A program made the translations under genes and the position numbers. DNA of 64,000 nucleotides. It comes from Leisingera sp. S132. Lineage in GTDB: Bacteria > Pseudomonadota > Alphaproteobacteria > Rhodobacterales > Rhodobacteraceae. The notes beneath the pieces were generated by a model. The model ran no database searches, was not told where the DNA came from, and was given only the letters and a program-made list of their open reading frames with translations. The number at the start of each line of letters is the position of its first letter. Within the stretch, counting starts at the first letter, position 1. The DNA lies in NCBI RefSeq assembly GCF_025144465.1, contig NZ_CP083553.1, positions 3,086,001 to 3,150,000 on the forward strand, written 5' to 3'. This document shows positions 17,332 through 26,381 of the stretch, piece after piece.

Positions 17332-17928
17332 ATGGTTGAGAGCGCTATGAGGCCAAGAGAATTTGATGAGGGCGCGGTAGTTGACGCAGTCATGCGCACA
17401 TTCTGGCGCAATGGCTATGCGGCGACTTCCATGAATGATCTGGTGGAAGCAACCGGCCTGTCCCGCAGCACCATATACAATTCCTTTGGCGGCAAAAAAA
17501 CGCTTTTTGCGCTTGCACTTAAAGAATACCGGCGGGTAACCACCGGGACTGTCGCGAAGATCTCCCGCTCCTCTGATGTGCGCGGCAGCCTCCGGGCGCT
17601 GCTGATATCCATCGTTGACGATGAGTTAAGCGACCACGAGGGCTTTGGTTGCTTTGCTGCCAACAGCAGCCTGGAGATTTCCGGCCGGGATCCGGAACTC
17701 AGCGCGCTGGTCGCACAGCATTTCCAGCGGCTGGAGAGCGGATTGCTGCGCCTCCTGAGGCACGGCCAAAAGACCGGCGAAATTTCGCCTGATCAGGACT
17801 GCCAAATACTGTCCAGGTATTTTGTTGCCGTAATTCAAGGCATTAGGGTCGTCAGCAAAGGGCTTCCGGCAGCCTCCCGCCAGCCCTATCTGCACAGTAT
17901 CGTCGAAGCCTCCATCGCCACGGTGTAA
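17332..17928 (+). CDS. TetR/AcrR-family regulator of the indigoidine locus
   Basis: This 198-residue protein has the N-terminal TetR HTH: VMRTFWRNGYAATSMNDLVE then ATGLSRSTIYNSFGGKKTLF, about residues 20-60. It has an all-helical C-terminal ligand domain. An in-frame ATG at 17347 (MRPREFDEG) is an equally plausible start. It lies 131 bases upstream of the dehydrogenase gene and points the same way. Similar palindromic sites centred on aatgaa-attcc precede that gene and the synthetase gene, which makes this protein the likely pathway regulator. Confidence 0.9.
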   Translation: MVESAMRPREFDEGAVVDAVMRTFWRNGYAATSMNDLVEATGLSRSTIYNSFGGKKTLFALALKEYRRVTTGTVAKISRSSDVRGSLRALLISIVDDELSDHEGFGCFAANSSLEISGRDPELSALVAQHFQRLESGLLRLLRHGQKTGEISPDQDCQILSRYFVAVIQGIRVVSKGLPAASRQPYLHSIVEASIATV

Positions 17929-17962
17929 CAGTAATGCGAAGTTCTCCTTTTGGTTGTTGACG

Positions 17963-17986
17963 GTTATGGAATGAATATTCCATAAC
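17963..17986. promoter_or_regulatory. Palindrome upstream of the dehydrogenase gene, probable TetR operator
   Basis: The arms gttatggaat (17963-17972) and attccataac (17977-17986) are perfect 10-base complements around four bases (gaat). The core ggaatgaatattcc closely resembles gtaatgaacattcc in front of the synthetase gene at 19854-19867. The site is 74 bases upstream of the dehydrogenase start. Confidence 0.78.
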
Positions 17987-18059
17987 TGCCTCCAGATACC
18001 GGCCGCCCATGCGGGTCCCCCTTCCGCGGCCGCTTGGACCCAGAGAACAGAGGCTCAAC

Positions 18060-18953
18060 ATGACAACTGACGCAATTTCGCCGCCGCCCCGCCCCGCCCT
18101 GCGCGTGGCCGTTCTGGGAGCCGGGCTGATGGGGGCACCGATGGCCCGCAACATCGCGGCGGCCGGCTGCCAGGTCAGGGTATGGAACCGGACCCCTGAC
18201 AAAGCGTCTTCTTTGGCGGCACCGAATATCACTCCGGCTGCGGATCCGGCCGGGGCAGCCCTCCACGCCGATGTCATTGTGACCATGCTGAAAGACGCCA
18301 GTGCCATCGCAGAAGTCATGTCGGCGCTGCCCGACGCGGACAGCGTGCCCGCGGCACCCGTCTGCTGGCTGCAAATGAGCACGGTCGGGCCGGCCGACAT
18401 CCCCGGGCTGGAGACGCTGGCGGCCCGCAAGGGGCTCACCTTGATCGACGCGCCCGTGCTTGGCACCCGCCAACCCGCAGAGGCGGGCCAGCTTCTGGTG
18501 CTGGCGGCCGGCCCGGACAGCACCAAGGAAGCCGTCCAGCCGGTGCTGGATGCGGTCGGCAAAGCCACCCGCTGGCTGGACACCGCCCCCGGAACGGCGA
18601 CCCGGCTGAAACTAGCCTTGAATAGCTGGGTCTTCACTTTGACCCATGGAGCGGCAGAGAGCCTGGCCTTGGCCCGCGGTCTGGGACTGGATCCGGATCT
18701 GGTGGCGGACACTCTGCGTGGCGGGCCATTGGATACCCCCTTCTTTCAAATGAAAGCCCAGGCTATGGCCTCGGGCGATTTCACTCCGGCATTCACCATC
18801 GATAATGCAGTCAAGGACAGTGCTCTGATCGTTGACGCCGCACTGAAAGCCGGGGTGAAGCTGGATTTGGCTGAGGCAGGCCTGAACCGCTACAGGCGGG
18901 TGCAGGACCAAGGCCATGGCGCCGCCGATATAGCCGCCACGTTTCTTGCCTAG
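18060..18953 (+). CDS. NAD(P)-dependent dehydrogenase of the 3-hydroxyisobutyrate dehydrogenase family
   Basis: The 297-residue enzyme is a beta-hydroxyacid dehydrogenase: Rossmann motif VLGAGLMG at 18-25, substrate loop STVGP at 107-111, and the catalytic lysine K184 in GTATRLKLALN. It is the first structural gene of the indigoidine locus, behind a palindromic site. Published roseobacter indigoidine loci are described as igiBCDFE; by order this would correspond to igiB, but I assign that only by position. Its role in making or detoxifying the pigment is unclear. The ATG at 18060 is preferred to an upstream in-frame start. Confidence 0.9.
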   Translation: MTTDAISPPPRPALRVAVLGAGLMGAPMARNIAAAGCQVRVWNRTPDKASSLAAPNITPAADPAGAALHADVIVTMLKDASAIAEVMSALPDADSVPAAPVCWLQMSTVGPADIPGLETLAARKGLTLIDAPVLGTRQPAEAGQLLVLAAGPDSTKEAVQPVLDAVGKATRWLDTAPGTATRLKLALNSWVFTLTHGAAESLALARGLGLDPDLVADTLRGGPLDTPFFQMKAQAMASGDFTPAFTIDNAVKDSALIVDAALKAGVKLDLAEAGLNRYRRVQDQGHGAADIAATFLA

Positions 18954-19009
18954 CAGCACAGCTGCGCCCCAAACCATTGATTGAAAGTTTCAAAATACAG
19001 GATCTAATC

Positions 19010-19759
19010 ATGAGTAGCTTTCTGGGTAACCGGCTGCGCGTCGGTGTTGCCATTCCATCGACCAACACGTCCGCTCAGCCGGAGATGGAGGCCATGCGCC
19101 CCGTTGGCGTCACAAACCACATCGGCAGGATGATCATCGACGATGACTCTCTGACCCATGAGGCGGGCTTCAACCGGGTCATTGAAAACATCCGCAGCTC
19201 CACACCGGGCGCCATCCGCAGCCTGCGCCATTGCGGTGTTGGGGCGGTCATTGCCGCGGTGTCGCCAGATGGCTATTGGGAAGGCCACGCTGCGCATGAG
19301 GCTCTGCATGGCCGGCTTGCGGAAGCAGCAGGGGGCGCAAAGATCATTATGAGCGCTGATGCAATCCTGGCCGCGCTGAAGGCACTTGGCGGCATCCGGC
19401 GAATTGGCCTGATTTCTCCTTACCTGGAGCTGGGCGATGAACCGGTTTCGCGGTTCTTCACTGACAGCGGAATTGAGGTTGCTGCCACCCATGGGCTTGG
19501 CGGGCGGACGCCGTCAAACATCTCCGACGTCACCCTGGAAAACCTGCGTGACGCAGTGCTGGACGTTGACGGACCGGATGTGGAAGCCCTTGTCCAAGTG
19601 GGAACCAATGTTCCCATGGCGGATTTTGCCGCTGCCGCGGAAACATGGATTGGGAAACCAGTGTTGTCTAATAATGCGGTTCTCTACTGGCACGCCTTGC
19701 GTAGCTGCGGTGTGGCCGACCCAATTTCCGGCCGAGGTTTTCTCTACGAAAACCACTGA
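19010..19759 (+). CDS. Asp/Glu racemase-fold protein (maleate isomerase/arylmalonate decarboxylase-like) lacking catalytic cysteines
   Basis: This 249-residue protein has the layout of the maleate cis-trans isomerase and arylmalonate decarboxylase group: an N-terminal VGVAIPSTNTSAQPEME, a central AAVSPDGYW and a C-terminal LVQVGTNVPM. Active enzymes have cysteine in the second or third of these places; here they read V84-S85 and G198. The only cysteines are C75 and C233, which are not at those positions. It may be a decarboxylase-like or binding protein with a different mechanism. It follows the dehydrogenase gene by 56 bases and ends at a strong terminator. By order it would be igiC. Confidence 0.8.
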   Translation: MSSFLGNRLRVGVAIPSTNTSAQPEMEAMRPVGVTNHIGRMIIDDDSLTHEAGFNRVIENIRSSTPGAIRSLRHCGVGAVIAAVSPDGYWEGHAAHEALHGRLAEAAGGAKIIMSADAILAALKALGGIRRIGLISPYLELGDEPVSRFFTDSGIEVAATHGLGGRTPSNISDVTLENLRDAVLDVDGPDVEALVQVGTNVPMADFAAAAETWIGKPVLSNNAVLYWHALRSCGVADPISGRGFLYENH

Positions 19760-19764
19760 CTCAT

Positions 19765-19790
19765 CCCGCAGCAGGCGTACCTGCTGCGGG
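19765..19790 (+). terminator. Rho-independent terminator after the racemase-fold gene
   Basis: Perfect 11-base arms cccgcagcagg (19765-19775) and cctgctgcggg (19780-19790) surround a four-base loop and are followed by catttt. It separates the first two genes of the locus from the synthetase, so the synthetase needs its own promoter. Confidence 0.88.
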
Positions 19791-19853
19791 CATTTTCTGA
19801 ATAGCAACTTACTAACTGCCGGCCTGCCGCGGCGGTGAGTGGCCGCCAATTTT

Positions 19854-19872
19854 GTAATGAACATTCCAATAC
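19854..19872. promoter_or_regulatory. Probable TetR operator upstream of the indigoidine synthetase
   Basis: The 19-base sequence gtaatgaacattccaatac resembles the palindromic core at 17966-17983. It lies between the terminator and the synthetase start, 16 bases before the ATG, overlapping where a promoter is needed. The same regulator could act at both sites. Confidence 0.6.
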
Positions 19873-19887
19873 TTGACAGGACATACC

Positions 19888-22800
19888 ATGAGCACCCCCA
19901 ACTCACTCCTTTCCAAACCCGTTACCGCCCGCCCGCAGCAGACCGATATCACCCGCGCGCTGCTGCGCACCGCGTCGGAGCGTACCTCGCTGGTTGATAT
20001 GCTGATGCTGCAGGTGCGTTGCCGCAGTGAAGAAATCGCGGTCTGCGACGATACCAGCGCGCTACGCTACAGTGATCTGGCCGAATACGCCGCCCGCCTG
20101 GCCGCCCGTTTGAAACGCACTGGCGTCGGCGCGGGAAGCCGTGTGGGGCTGTTCGCGGAATCCTCAGCCGAGATGATGGCCGGCCTCTGGGGCATTCTGT
20201 TCTCGGGCGGCGCCTATTTGCCGCTGGGCACCGATTATCCAGTGGACCGGCTCACTTATATGATCCGTGATGCCGGCATTGATGTGATCGTCACCCAGGA
20301 CAAGCTGCAGGGCCGCCTGGCTGAGATGATCCTGCCGGAAGTTACCGTGATTACCTTGGATGCGCTGGATGCGGTTCCTGGCCGGGAAGACAGCGATTGC
20401 TTGTGCGGCCCTGCTCTGCTGGAGGACGATCTGGCCTATATGATCTACACTTCCGGCACCACCGGCGCGCCAAAGGGCGTGGGCATTTCTCATGCTGCGA
20501 TCCTCAACCAGCTGACCTGGCTGCAAACCGAGCAGAAGTTGCGGGTGGGTGAAGTCATCCTGCAAAAAACTCCCGTCAGCTTTGACGCCGCACAGTGGGA
20601 ACTGCTGGCGGTCTGCTGCGGCGTTCAGGTTGTGATGGGCCGTCCCGGTGTTTACCGTGATCCAGAAGCTCTGATTGAGCAAGTCAAACAGCATGGGGTT
20701 ACCATGCTGCAGGGGGTGCCAACCTTGCTGCAGGCACTGGTTGACCTCCCGGAATTCGAAAGCTGCACCACCCTCACCAGCCTGTTCAGCGGCGGCGAGG
20801 CCCTGACCCGCAAGCTGGCCACCCGGATTTTTGAAGCCCGCCCCGGCTGCCGGTTGGTAAACCTTTACGGGCCGACCGAATGCACCATTAACGCCACCGC
20901 CCAGACGGTGGAACCGGCAGCGCTGGAAGACGGCCCGGAGATGATCCCGATCGGCCAGCCAGCCGCAAATACAAGCTGCTGGGTGCTGGATGAAAACCTG
21001 CAGCCGGTTGTCGAAGGTACGGCGGGCGAGCTGTATATTGGCGGCCGCCAGCTGGCAAATGGCTATCACAATCGCGTCGAACTGACCGCCGAACGCTTTA
21101 TCACCTGGATCAGCCCGGCTGGCGGCATGCCGCTGCGGCTTTACAAAACCGGAGATATGGTGTGCCAAAATCCCGATGGCAGCCTGCAATTCAGAGGCCG
21201 CGCCGACAATCAGGTCAAATTCCGCGGCTACCGGATTGAACTGGATGAAATCCGCTTGGCCATCGAGAACCACGACTGGGTCAAGGCTGCGGGTGTATTC
21301 ATCAAGCCTCATGCCCGCACTGGCCAGCCGGTGCTTGCTGCCGGTATTGAGCTGAACCCGCGCGAAGCACCGCTGATGGATCAGGGCAATGCCGGCGCTC
21401 ACCACCACAGCAAGAAAAGCCGCCTGCAAGTGCGGGCCCAGTTGTCTGGCGCGGGCTTGCGCAGTGCGGCTGAAACCGAAGGGCGCAAAACCTATGCCCT
21501 GGCGGGCGCAGAAGCGGACGCTGCCCAGCGGCAACTGGCTTTTGCCCGCAAGACCTATCGTTTCTACGAAGGTGGCGAGGTCTCGGCCGAGGACGTCCTT
21601 GCTGTGCTGGAACAGCCGGAGCAGCCCGCCTCCAGTGCCAGGGGGCTTGAGGAGCTCAGTGCGCGGGATCTGGGGTATCTGCTGCGCTGGCTGGGTCAGT
21701 TCACCAGCGAAGAACGGCTGCTGCCCAAGCATGCCTATGCCTCACCGGGCGCGCTGAACGCGACGCAGGTCTATGTGGAGCTCGCCAATGTGGCGGGGTT
21801 TGAGCCGGGCTATTACTACTACCACCCGGCCCGCCATGAACTGGTTTTGACGGTACCGCGCCCGGCCTCGGCCGCGCCGGTGATGCAGCTGCATTTCGTG
21901 GGAAAAATCCCGGCGATTGAACCAGTCTACAAGAACAACATCCGCGAAGTTCTGGAGTTCGAGACCGGCCATATCCTCGGTCTGATGGATCATATCCTGC
22001 CTGTCCATGGACTGGGCATTGGCGCGGGTACGGATGCGCCTGATGCGTTGACGCATCTGCAATGCGGCCCGGACCATATCTATATTGCGGGCTATGCAGT
22101 CACTGCACATGCCGAGCGGCAAACAGATCTGCCGGTGGATTTCTATGTGCAGGCCCATGGCAGCAAGGTGTCGGGACTGGAGCCCGGACATTATGCCTAC
22201 CGGGACGGCGGACTGCAGCCGTTCTCACGCCACATCATGGAACAGCGCCATGTGATCGCCATCAACCAGCGGGTCTATCAACGCGCCAGCGGCATGATCT
22301 CGATGGTCAGCCGGGATGCGGAGAGCTGGCACGCATATATCGACCTGGGCCGCAGCCTGCAGCGTGTGCAGCAGAACTGCCGCCAGATCGGGACCATGTC
22401 GTCCGGCTACAGCTCCAAATCCGGGAATGATCTTGTTGCGGCAGTCCGTCTTAAGGACATCCTGAACGCGCAGGGTTTTACTGCCGGCGCCTGTTACAGT
22501 GCCGTTTTCGGCAAGGTCAGCGCCGAACAGATTGCGCATGAAGGCATGCATGAAGACAGCGTGCATATGGAAGGCCCGGCTGAACTGATCCGCCGCGACC
22601 TGCAATCATCGCTACCCGACTATATGGTGCCCAGCAAACTGGCACTGGTGCCGTCGATCCCCTGCAGCGCGTCGGGCAAAGTGGATGTGAATGCCCTCAA
22701 AGCGTTCCCCGAGTTCGACGATGCCGCGGCCGAGCGCGGAATCATCGCCCCCCGCAACAATACGGAAACCCGCCTGGCAGAGATCTGGTGCGCGCAAATG

Positions 22801-23829
22801 GGCATTGAAGAGGTCTCGGTACAAGACGATTTCTTTGAAATCGGGGGTGACTCGCTGAAAGCCGTCAAACTGGTGCAGGGTATCAACCGGGCCTTTGAAG
22901 CCAGCCTGCCGGTTCAGGTGCTGTTCGAAGACACAACAATCGAAGCGCTTGCTAGCCGTTTGGACGGCGGCAGCGCTGGCTCCAGCCTGTCGCGTGCAGT
23001 GCCATTGAAGAAAGGCACGGGCAGCCCGGTTTTCTGCTGGCCCGGTCTTGGCGGTTATCCGATGAACCTGCGTCATCTTGCACGGGAACTTGATACGCCC
23101 CGTCCCGTCATCGGTGTGCAGGCCTCTGGCGTGAACCCTGGTGAGCAGGTTTGCGGCTCGATCCAGGAAATGGCAGCTCGCGATGCCGAACTGATCCGAC
23201 AGGCGCAACCGGAGGGCCCCTACACGCTTTGGGGATATTCCTTTGGTGCGCGGGTGGCTTACGAGACCGCCTATCAGCTGGAGCAGGCAGGAAGCGAGGT
23301 GGCGGAGCTGACCCTGATCGCGCCAGGCTCCCCGGAGCTGCCCGGAGGCGATCCGGTGCGCGCGGATGAGGCTTCGCTGTTCCGCGATGCGTCCTTCCTG
23401 ACCATCCTCTATTCGGTGTTTTCCCAGACCATCGCACCGGAGCAGGTGGCCCCGGTGATTGAAACGGTCTCGGATCTGGATGGCTTCGTGGCGTATATCG
23501 CCGCCGAAAAGCCGGACCTCGACCCGGGCATGATCGACCGTATCACCCGGCTGGTGGCACAGACCTATGCGCCCGAATACGGGCTGCAGATGGAACAGCG
23601 CCAAGTGGCCGCGCCGATGTGCCTGTTCAAGGCGGCGGGCGACAATCTCTCCTTCCTGGAGGAAGCCACCCGAACTCGGGCCGCTCCGGCACCGGTCCAC
23701 GCGCTGGCTGCCGACCACTACGAACTTCTCAAACCCGGCGGTGTTTCCGAGCTGGCCGCTGCAATTCGCCGTCACGTTCCAGCATGGCAGCCGGCCCAGC
23801 CTGCAATCCGCAACCTGCAACAGACCTGA
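19888..23829 (+). CDS. igiD: Indigoidine synthetase (NRPS, A-Ox-T-TE)
   Basis: This 1313-residue single-module synthetase condenses two L-glutamines into the blue pigment indigoidine. The adenylation domain spans about 30-450 (YTSGTTGAPKG from 187, FSGGEAL, NLYGPTE, KTGDM, and A8 GRADNQVKFRGYRIE from 437). An FMN-type oxidation domain of about 450 residues is inserted after A8 (about 455-905), exactly as in BpsA/IndC. The adenylation domain then resumes with LPDYMVPS (909-916) and lysine K931 (SASGKVD). The carrier domain has DDFFEIGGDSLKAV with phosphopantetheine serine S989. The thioesterase has GYSFGA with S1118. BpsA has about 1282 residues, so length fits. There is no condensation domain. 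No phosphopantetheinyl transferase is in this window. Confidence 0.96.
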   Translation: MSTPNSLLSKPVTARPQQTDITRALLRTASERTSLVDMLMLQVRCRSEEIAVCDDTSALRYSDLAEYAARLAARLKRTGVGAGSRVGLFAESSAEMMAGLWGILFSGGAYLPLGTDYPVDRLTYMIRDAGIDVIVTQDKLQGRLAEMILPEVTVITLDALDAVPGREDSDCLCGPALLEDDLAYMIYTSGTTGAPKGVGISHAAILNQLTWLQTEQKLRVGEVILQKTPVSFDAAQWELLAVCCGVQVVMGRPGVYRDPEALIEQVKQHGVTMLQGVPTLLQALVDLPEFESCTTLTSLFSGGEALTRKLATRIFEARPGCRLVNLYGPTECTINATAQTVEPAALEDGPEMIPIGQPAANTSCWVLDENLQPVVEGTAGELYIGGRQLANGYHNRVELTAERFITWISPAGGMPLRLYKTGDMVCQNPDGSLQFRGRADNQVKFRGYRIELDEIRLAIENHDWVKAAGVFIKPHARTGQPVLAAGIELNPREAPLMDQGNAGAHHHSKKSRLQVRAQLSGAGLRSAAETEGRKTYALAGAEADAAQRQLAFARKTYRFYEGGEVSAEDVLAVLEQPEQPASSARGLEELSARDLGYLLRWLGQFTSEERLLPKHAYASPGALNATQVYVELANVAGFEPGYYYYHPARHELVLTVPRPASAAPVMQLHFVGKIPAIEPVYKNNIREVLEFETGHILGLMDHILPVHGLGIGAGTDAPDALTHLQCGPDHIYIAGYAVTAHAERQTDLPVDFYVQAHGSKVSGLEPGHYAYRDGGLQPFSRHIMEQRHVIAINQRVYQRASGMISMVSRDAESWHAYIDLGRSLQRVQQNCRQIGTMSSGYSSKSGNDLVAAVRLKDILNAQGFTAGACYSAVFGKVSAEQIAHEGMHEDSVHMEGPAELIRRDLQSSLPDYMVPSKLALVPSIPCSASGKVDVNALKAFPEFDDAAAERGIIAPRNNTETRLAEIWCAQMGIEEVSVQDDFFEIGGDSLKAVKLVQGINRAFEASLPVQVLFEDTTIEALASRLDGGSAGSSLSRAVPLKKGTGSPVFCWPGLGGYPMNLRHLARELDTPRPVIGVQASGVNPGEQVCGSIQEMAARDAELIRQAQPEGPYTLWGYSFGARVAYETAYQLEQAGSEVAELTLIAPGSPELPGGDPVRADEASLFRDASFLTILYSVFSQTIAPEQVAPVIETVSDLDGFVAYIAAEKPDLDPGMIDRITRLVAQTYAPEYGLQMEQRQVAAPMCLFKAAGDNLSFLEEATRTRAAPAPVHALAADHYELLKPGGVSELAAAIRRHVPAWQPAQPAIRNLQQT

Positions 23830-23833
23830 TCCC

Positions 23834-24067
23834 ATGCCCCACGTTATCATCAAGCATTTTGCCACCACACTGCCTGCTGAACAGCACGCAACCCTCTCAG
23901 AAGCCATTACCCAGTCGGTCGCTCAGGCCTTTGGTTGCTCGGCACATGCGGTCTCAATCGCACTGCGCCCGGTGGCACCGGGTGACAGGCACGGCAGCGT
24001 CTTTGTCCCGGACATCGAAACCCGGCCCCAAGAACTGATCAAATCGCCGGATTATTCGGCGGTTTGA
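23834..24067 (+). CDS. Tautomerase-family small protein (PptA-like)
   Basis: The 77-residue protein belongs to the 4-oxalocrotonate tautomerase superfamily. Removal of the initiator methionine would expose the catalytic Pro-1 (MPHVIIKHF). Its C-terminal half (SIALRPVAPGDRHGSVFVPD and the ELIKSPDYS tail) resembles E. coli PptA. The gene begins four bases after the synthetase stop, so the two are coupled. It may tautomerise an indigoidine precursor such as the cyclised aminoglutarimide, which is inference. By order it would be igiF. Confidence 0.88.
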   Translation: MPHVIIKHFATTLPAEQHATLSEAITQSVAQAFGCSAHAVSIALRPVAPGDRHGSVFVPDIETRPQELIKSPDYSAV

Positions 24068-24098
24068 CCTTCCAGACCTCTCATTGAAAGGACTTCCC

Positions 24099-25337
24099 AT
24101 GACCATACGCATCGCCAAAGCGTCGCCAGCGTTATTGCTGGTCGCGATATTCCTGATCTCACTGAACCTGCGTCCTGCAGTTGCTGCCATCGGCCCGCTG
24201 GTGTCGCAAATTCTGGGCGAAACCGGCGTCAACTCCACCATCATCGGCTTCCTGACTATGATCCCGGTGTTCCTGATGGGTATTGGCGCCATCTATGTGC
24301 GCCAGCTGCGCGCGGCCGTGGGCGAGCGCGGCGGCATCACCCTGGGCGCGCTGATCATTGCCCTGTCCTGTGCCGCCCGCATGTGGCTGCCCACAGGTGC
24401 CGGCCTCCTCGTCACCGCTGCGGGGGCGGGGATCGGCATTGCCATGGTGCAATCACTGATGCCGGGTTTTGCCAAGCGCAACTTCGGTGCCGCAACCGGC
24501 CGGGTGATCGGCCTTTACTCCACCGGAATCGTGGCCGGCGCATCCATTGCAGCGGGCACGGCCGCAGGGCTTGCGTCCTCACTGGAATGGACCGGCACTC
24601 TCGCGGCTTGGAGCCTGCCTGCAGTTCTCGCGGTCCTGGTTTGGGCCATAGCTGCGCGCAACGCCGACAGTGAGCGCACGGCGCCTGCCCCCGCGGCGGG
24701 CACAACGCCTCCGCAGTTCTGGCGCAGCGCGCGTTGCTGGTCGCTGATGCTGTTTTTCGGGGTAGGTACCGGCGCCTTCATGCTGGTGATGGCCTGGATC
24801 CCGCCCTTTTACCTGGAACAGGGGGTGCAACAAGGAACCGCAGGCCTGTTACTGTCGGTGCTGACAGTGATCGAAGCTGCAACCGCATTGGGTGTGGCGG
24901 CTTTTATTCACCATTTCCCGGACCGTCGCGGCCCGCTGGTCTTAGCGCTGGTGGTGACGGCCCTGGGCTTTGGCGTTCTGTACACCGCCCCGATTGATAT
25001 GTCCTTCCTAGCAATGGCGTTGCTGGGTGTTGGCATTGGTATTCTGTTCCCGCTGTCAATCATCGTGGCTATCGATCACGTTGATGATCCCACAACCGCA
25101 GGCAACTTCACCTCTTTCGTGCAGGGCGGCGGCTATATCCTGGCAAGCTTCGTACCTTTGTCGGCTGGTGCCGTTCGGGATGCTATGTCGGATCTGAGCA
25201 ACGTTTGGCTGGTGATGGCGGCAGGTTCGCTGCTGATGATCTTCCTTGCTGTCCGCTACTCTCCTGAAAGCTACAAACGCTTCTCGGCCATGCTGCGAAG
25301 CGTTTCTCTTGATCGCGGACTGCGCACGGCCAGCTGA
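24099..25337 (+). CDS. MFS transporter (CynX/NimT-like), probable indigoidine-locus exporter
   Basis: The 412-residue product is a 12-helix major facilitator protein. It resembles the CynX/YeaN group (LNLRPAVAAIGPLVSQI near the start, a MIPVFLMGIGAIYV helix 2, and the loop KRNFGAATGRVIGLYSTG). It lies 31 bases after the tautomerase gene behind a gaaagga ribosome site and closes the operon. Export of the pigment or of a toxic intermediate is the simplest role. By order it would be igiE. Confidence 0.9.
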   Translation: MTIRIAKASPALLLVAIFLISLNLRPAVAAIGPLVSQILGETGVNSTIIGFLTMIPVFLMGIGAIYVRQLRAAVGERGGITLGALIIALSCAARMWLPTGAGLLVTAAGAGIGIAMVQSLMPGFAKRNFGAATGRVIGLYSTGIVAGASIAAGTAAGLASSLEWTGTLAAWSLPAVLAVLVWAIAARNADSERTAPAPAAGTTPPQFWRSARCWSLMLFFGVGTGAFMLVMAWIPPFYLEQGVQQGTAGLLLSVLTVIEAATALGVAAFIHHFPDRRGPLVLALVVTALGFGVLYTAPIDMSFLAMALLGVGIGILFPLSIIVAIDHVDDPTTAGNFTSFVQGGGYILASFVPLSAGAVRDAMSDLSNVWLVMAAGSLLMIFLAVRYSPESYKRFSAMLRSVSLDRGLRTAS

Positions 25338-25736
25338 TACCAGTTTCCTCCCAAGCAGGTTTGATCCTGCCACGCTATCCCCGTTGCGAAATGGGGGTAG
25401 CATCCGTAGTTCTGAGATTGAGGCAAAGGTGTAATTATTGATGGCTGTTCGGCAGTTGCGGGACCGCCGTGCGGGCTGAAGTTGGACCTTAAATCAGCAA
25501 TGATCGAGGCTCGAGTCATCTTTCACTCTATCCTCAGGCGTTGACCGTCATCTCCAAAATAGTATGCACGGCTGACGCAGTTCTGAGTAGCCCCACTTGA
25601 GTGGTCCAAATTGAAAGTTAGTGCATGGTTGGCCTTTGGTCCATCAGGACGATGGCCTCTGGCGCAGGTGGGCGGTAGCCTGAGGCTCCCCCAAAGAAGT
25701 GGTCCGCCCCTATGATTAGGCAACGGAGGACCACAG
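25338..25736. other. Intergenic region leading into IS remnants
   Basis: No gene is seen. The stretch from about 25665 (ggcggtagcctgaggctccc, then gtggtccgcccc) looks like the left non-coding end of the first truncated IS3 element. The stretch 25440-25620 also looks like mixed IS debris. Confidence 0.4.
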
Positions 25737-25895
25737 ATGGCGACCAAGAGGCCCAAGCCTGAAGAGATTGTCGTGAAGTTACGGCAGGTTGAAGTCTTGA
25801 TGGGGCAAGGCATGCCCCGCATAGATGCGATCCGTCAGATCGGCGTTACGGAACAGACCTACTATCGCTGGAAGAAGAAGTACGGCGGAATGTGA
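25737..25895 (+). pseudogene. IS3-family transposase OrfA, truncated at 52 residues
   Basis: The frame encodes the N-terminal helix-turn-helix half of an IS3-type OrfA (KPEEIVVKLRQVEVLMGQGM, then [20 protein letters not shown]). It stops at a TGA that is the first three bases of a second IS3 element inserted there. A full OrfA of this type is around 90 residues. The downstream half of this first element is not seen elsewhere in the window. Confidence 0.9.
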
Positions 25896-26381
25896 ACCGC
25901 ACCGGGTTTGCCGGAGGCTTCAACTCCTGAGTAGGATGAAGCCACAATGAGCAAGACAACAAACAAGTATTCCCCTGAGGTCCGCGAGCGTGCGGTGCGT
26001 CTGGTGCTGGACAACCAGGGCCAGCACAGTTCCCGCTGGCAGGCGATCATGTCAATATCCGCGAAGATTGGCTGTTCGGCGCATACGTTGAATGAGTGGG
26101 TGAAGAAGGCAGAAGTCGACAGCGGCAAGCGGGCGGGTGTTCCCACCGATGTCGCCGACAGTGCGGGTCGTTCGCGCAGCGATCACATGATCCGGGGGAT
26201 CATTTGAAGGCCCAAACGAAGGCGCTTGAGCGGGAGAACCGCGAGCTGCGCCAGGCGAACGAGATCCTCCGCAAGGCATCGGCGTATTTTGCGATGGCGG
26301 AGCTCGACCGCCGGTCGAAGTGATGGTGTCCTTTATCCGCTGCCCGGCAGTCGATACGCAGTATCGATGAGAGGGGACATG
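25893..26381 (+). mobile_element. Partial IS3-family element (second copy), truncated by IS5
   Basis: The left end begins with the terminal repeat tgaaccgcaccgggtttgcc at 25893. The orfA region is followed by the start of orfB (about 26322), and the element breaks off at the IS5 left end at 26382. Its right part is missing beyond the IS5, so a deletion accompanied or followed the IS5 insertion. Confidence 0.85.
25947..26323 (+). pseudogene. IS3-family OrfA with internal disruption
   Basis: The first frame reads [20 protein letters not shown] through [12 protein letters not shown] and then runs into an unrelated tail ending at 26207. In another frame the normal C-terminus resumes as [20 protein letters not shown] to DRRSK at 26323. 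About 40 extra bases (26158-26215) separate the two, so the gene is broken. The leucine-zipper part of OrfA lies in the second frame. Confidence 0.88.

Noticed and set aside
20164..21732. 522-residue open frame opposite the indigoidine synthetase
   Set aside because: The plus strand encodes an unambiguous NRPS with all motifs; the antisense frame is a shadow of GC-rich codon bias.
22612..23907. 431-residue antisense frame over the synthetase thioesterase region
   Set aside because: Same reason; no family resemblance.
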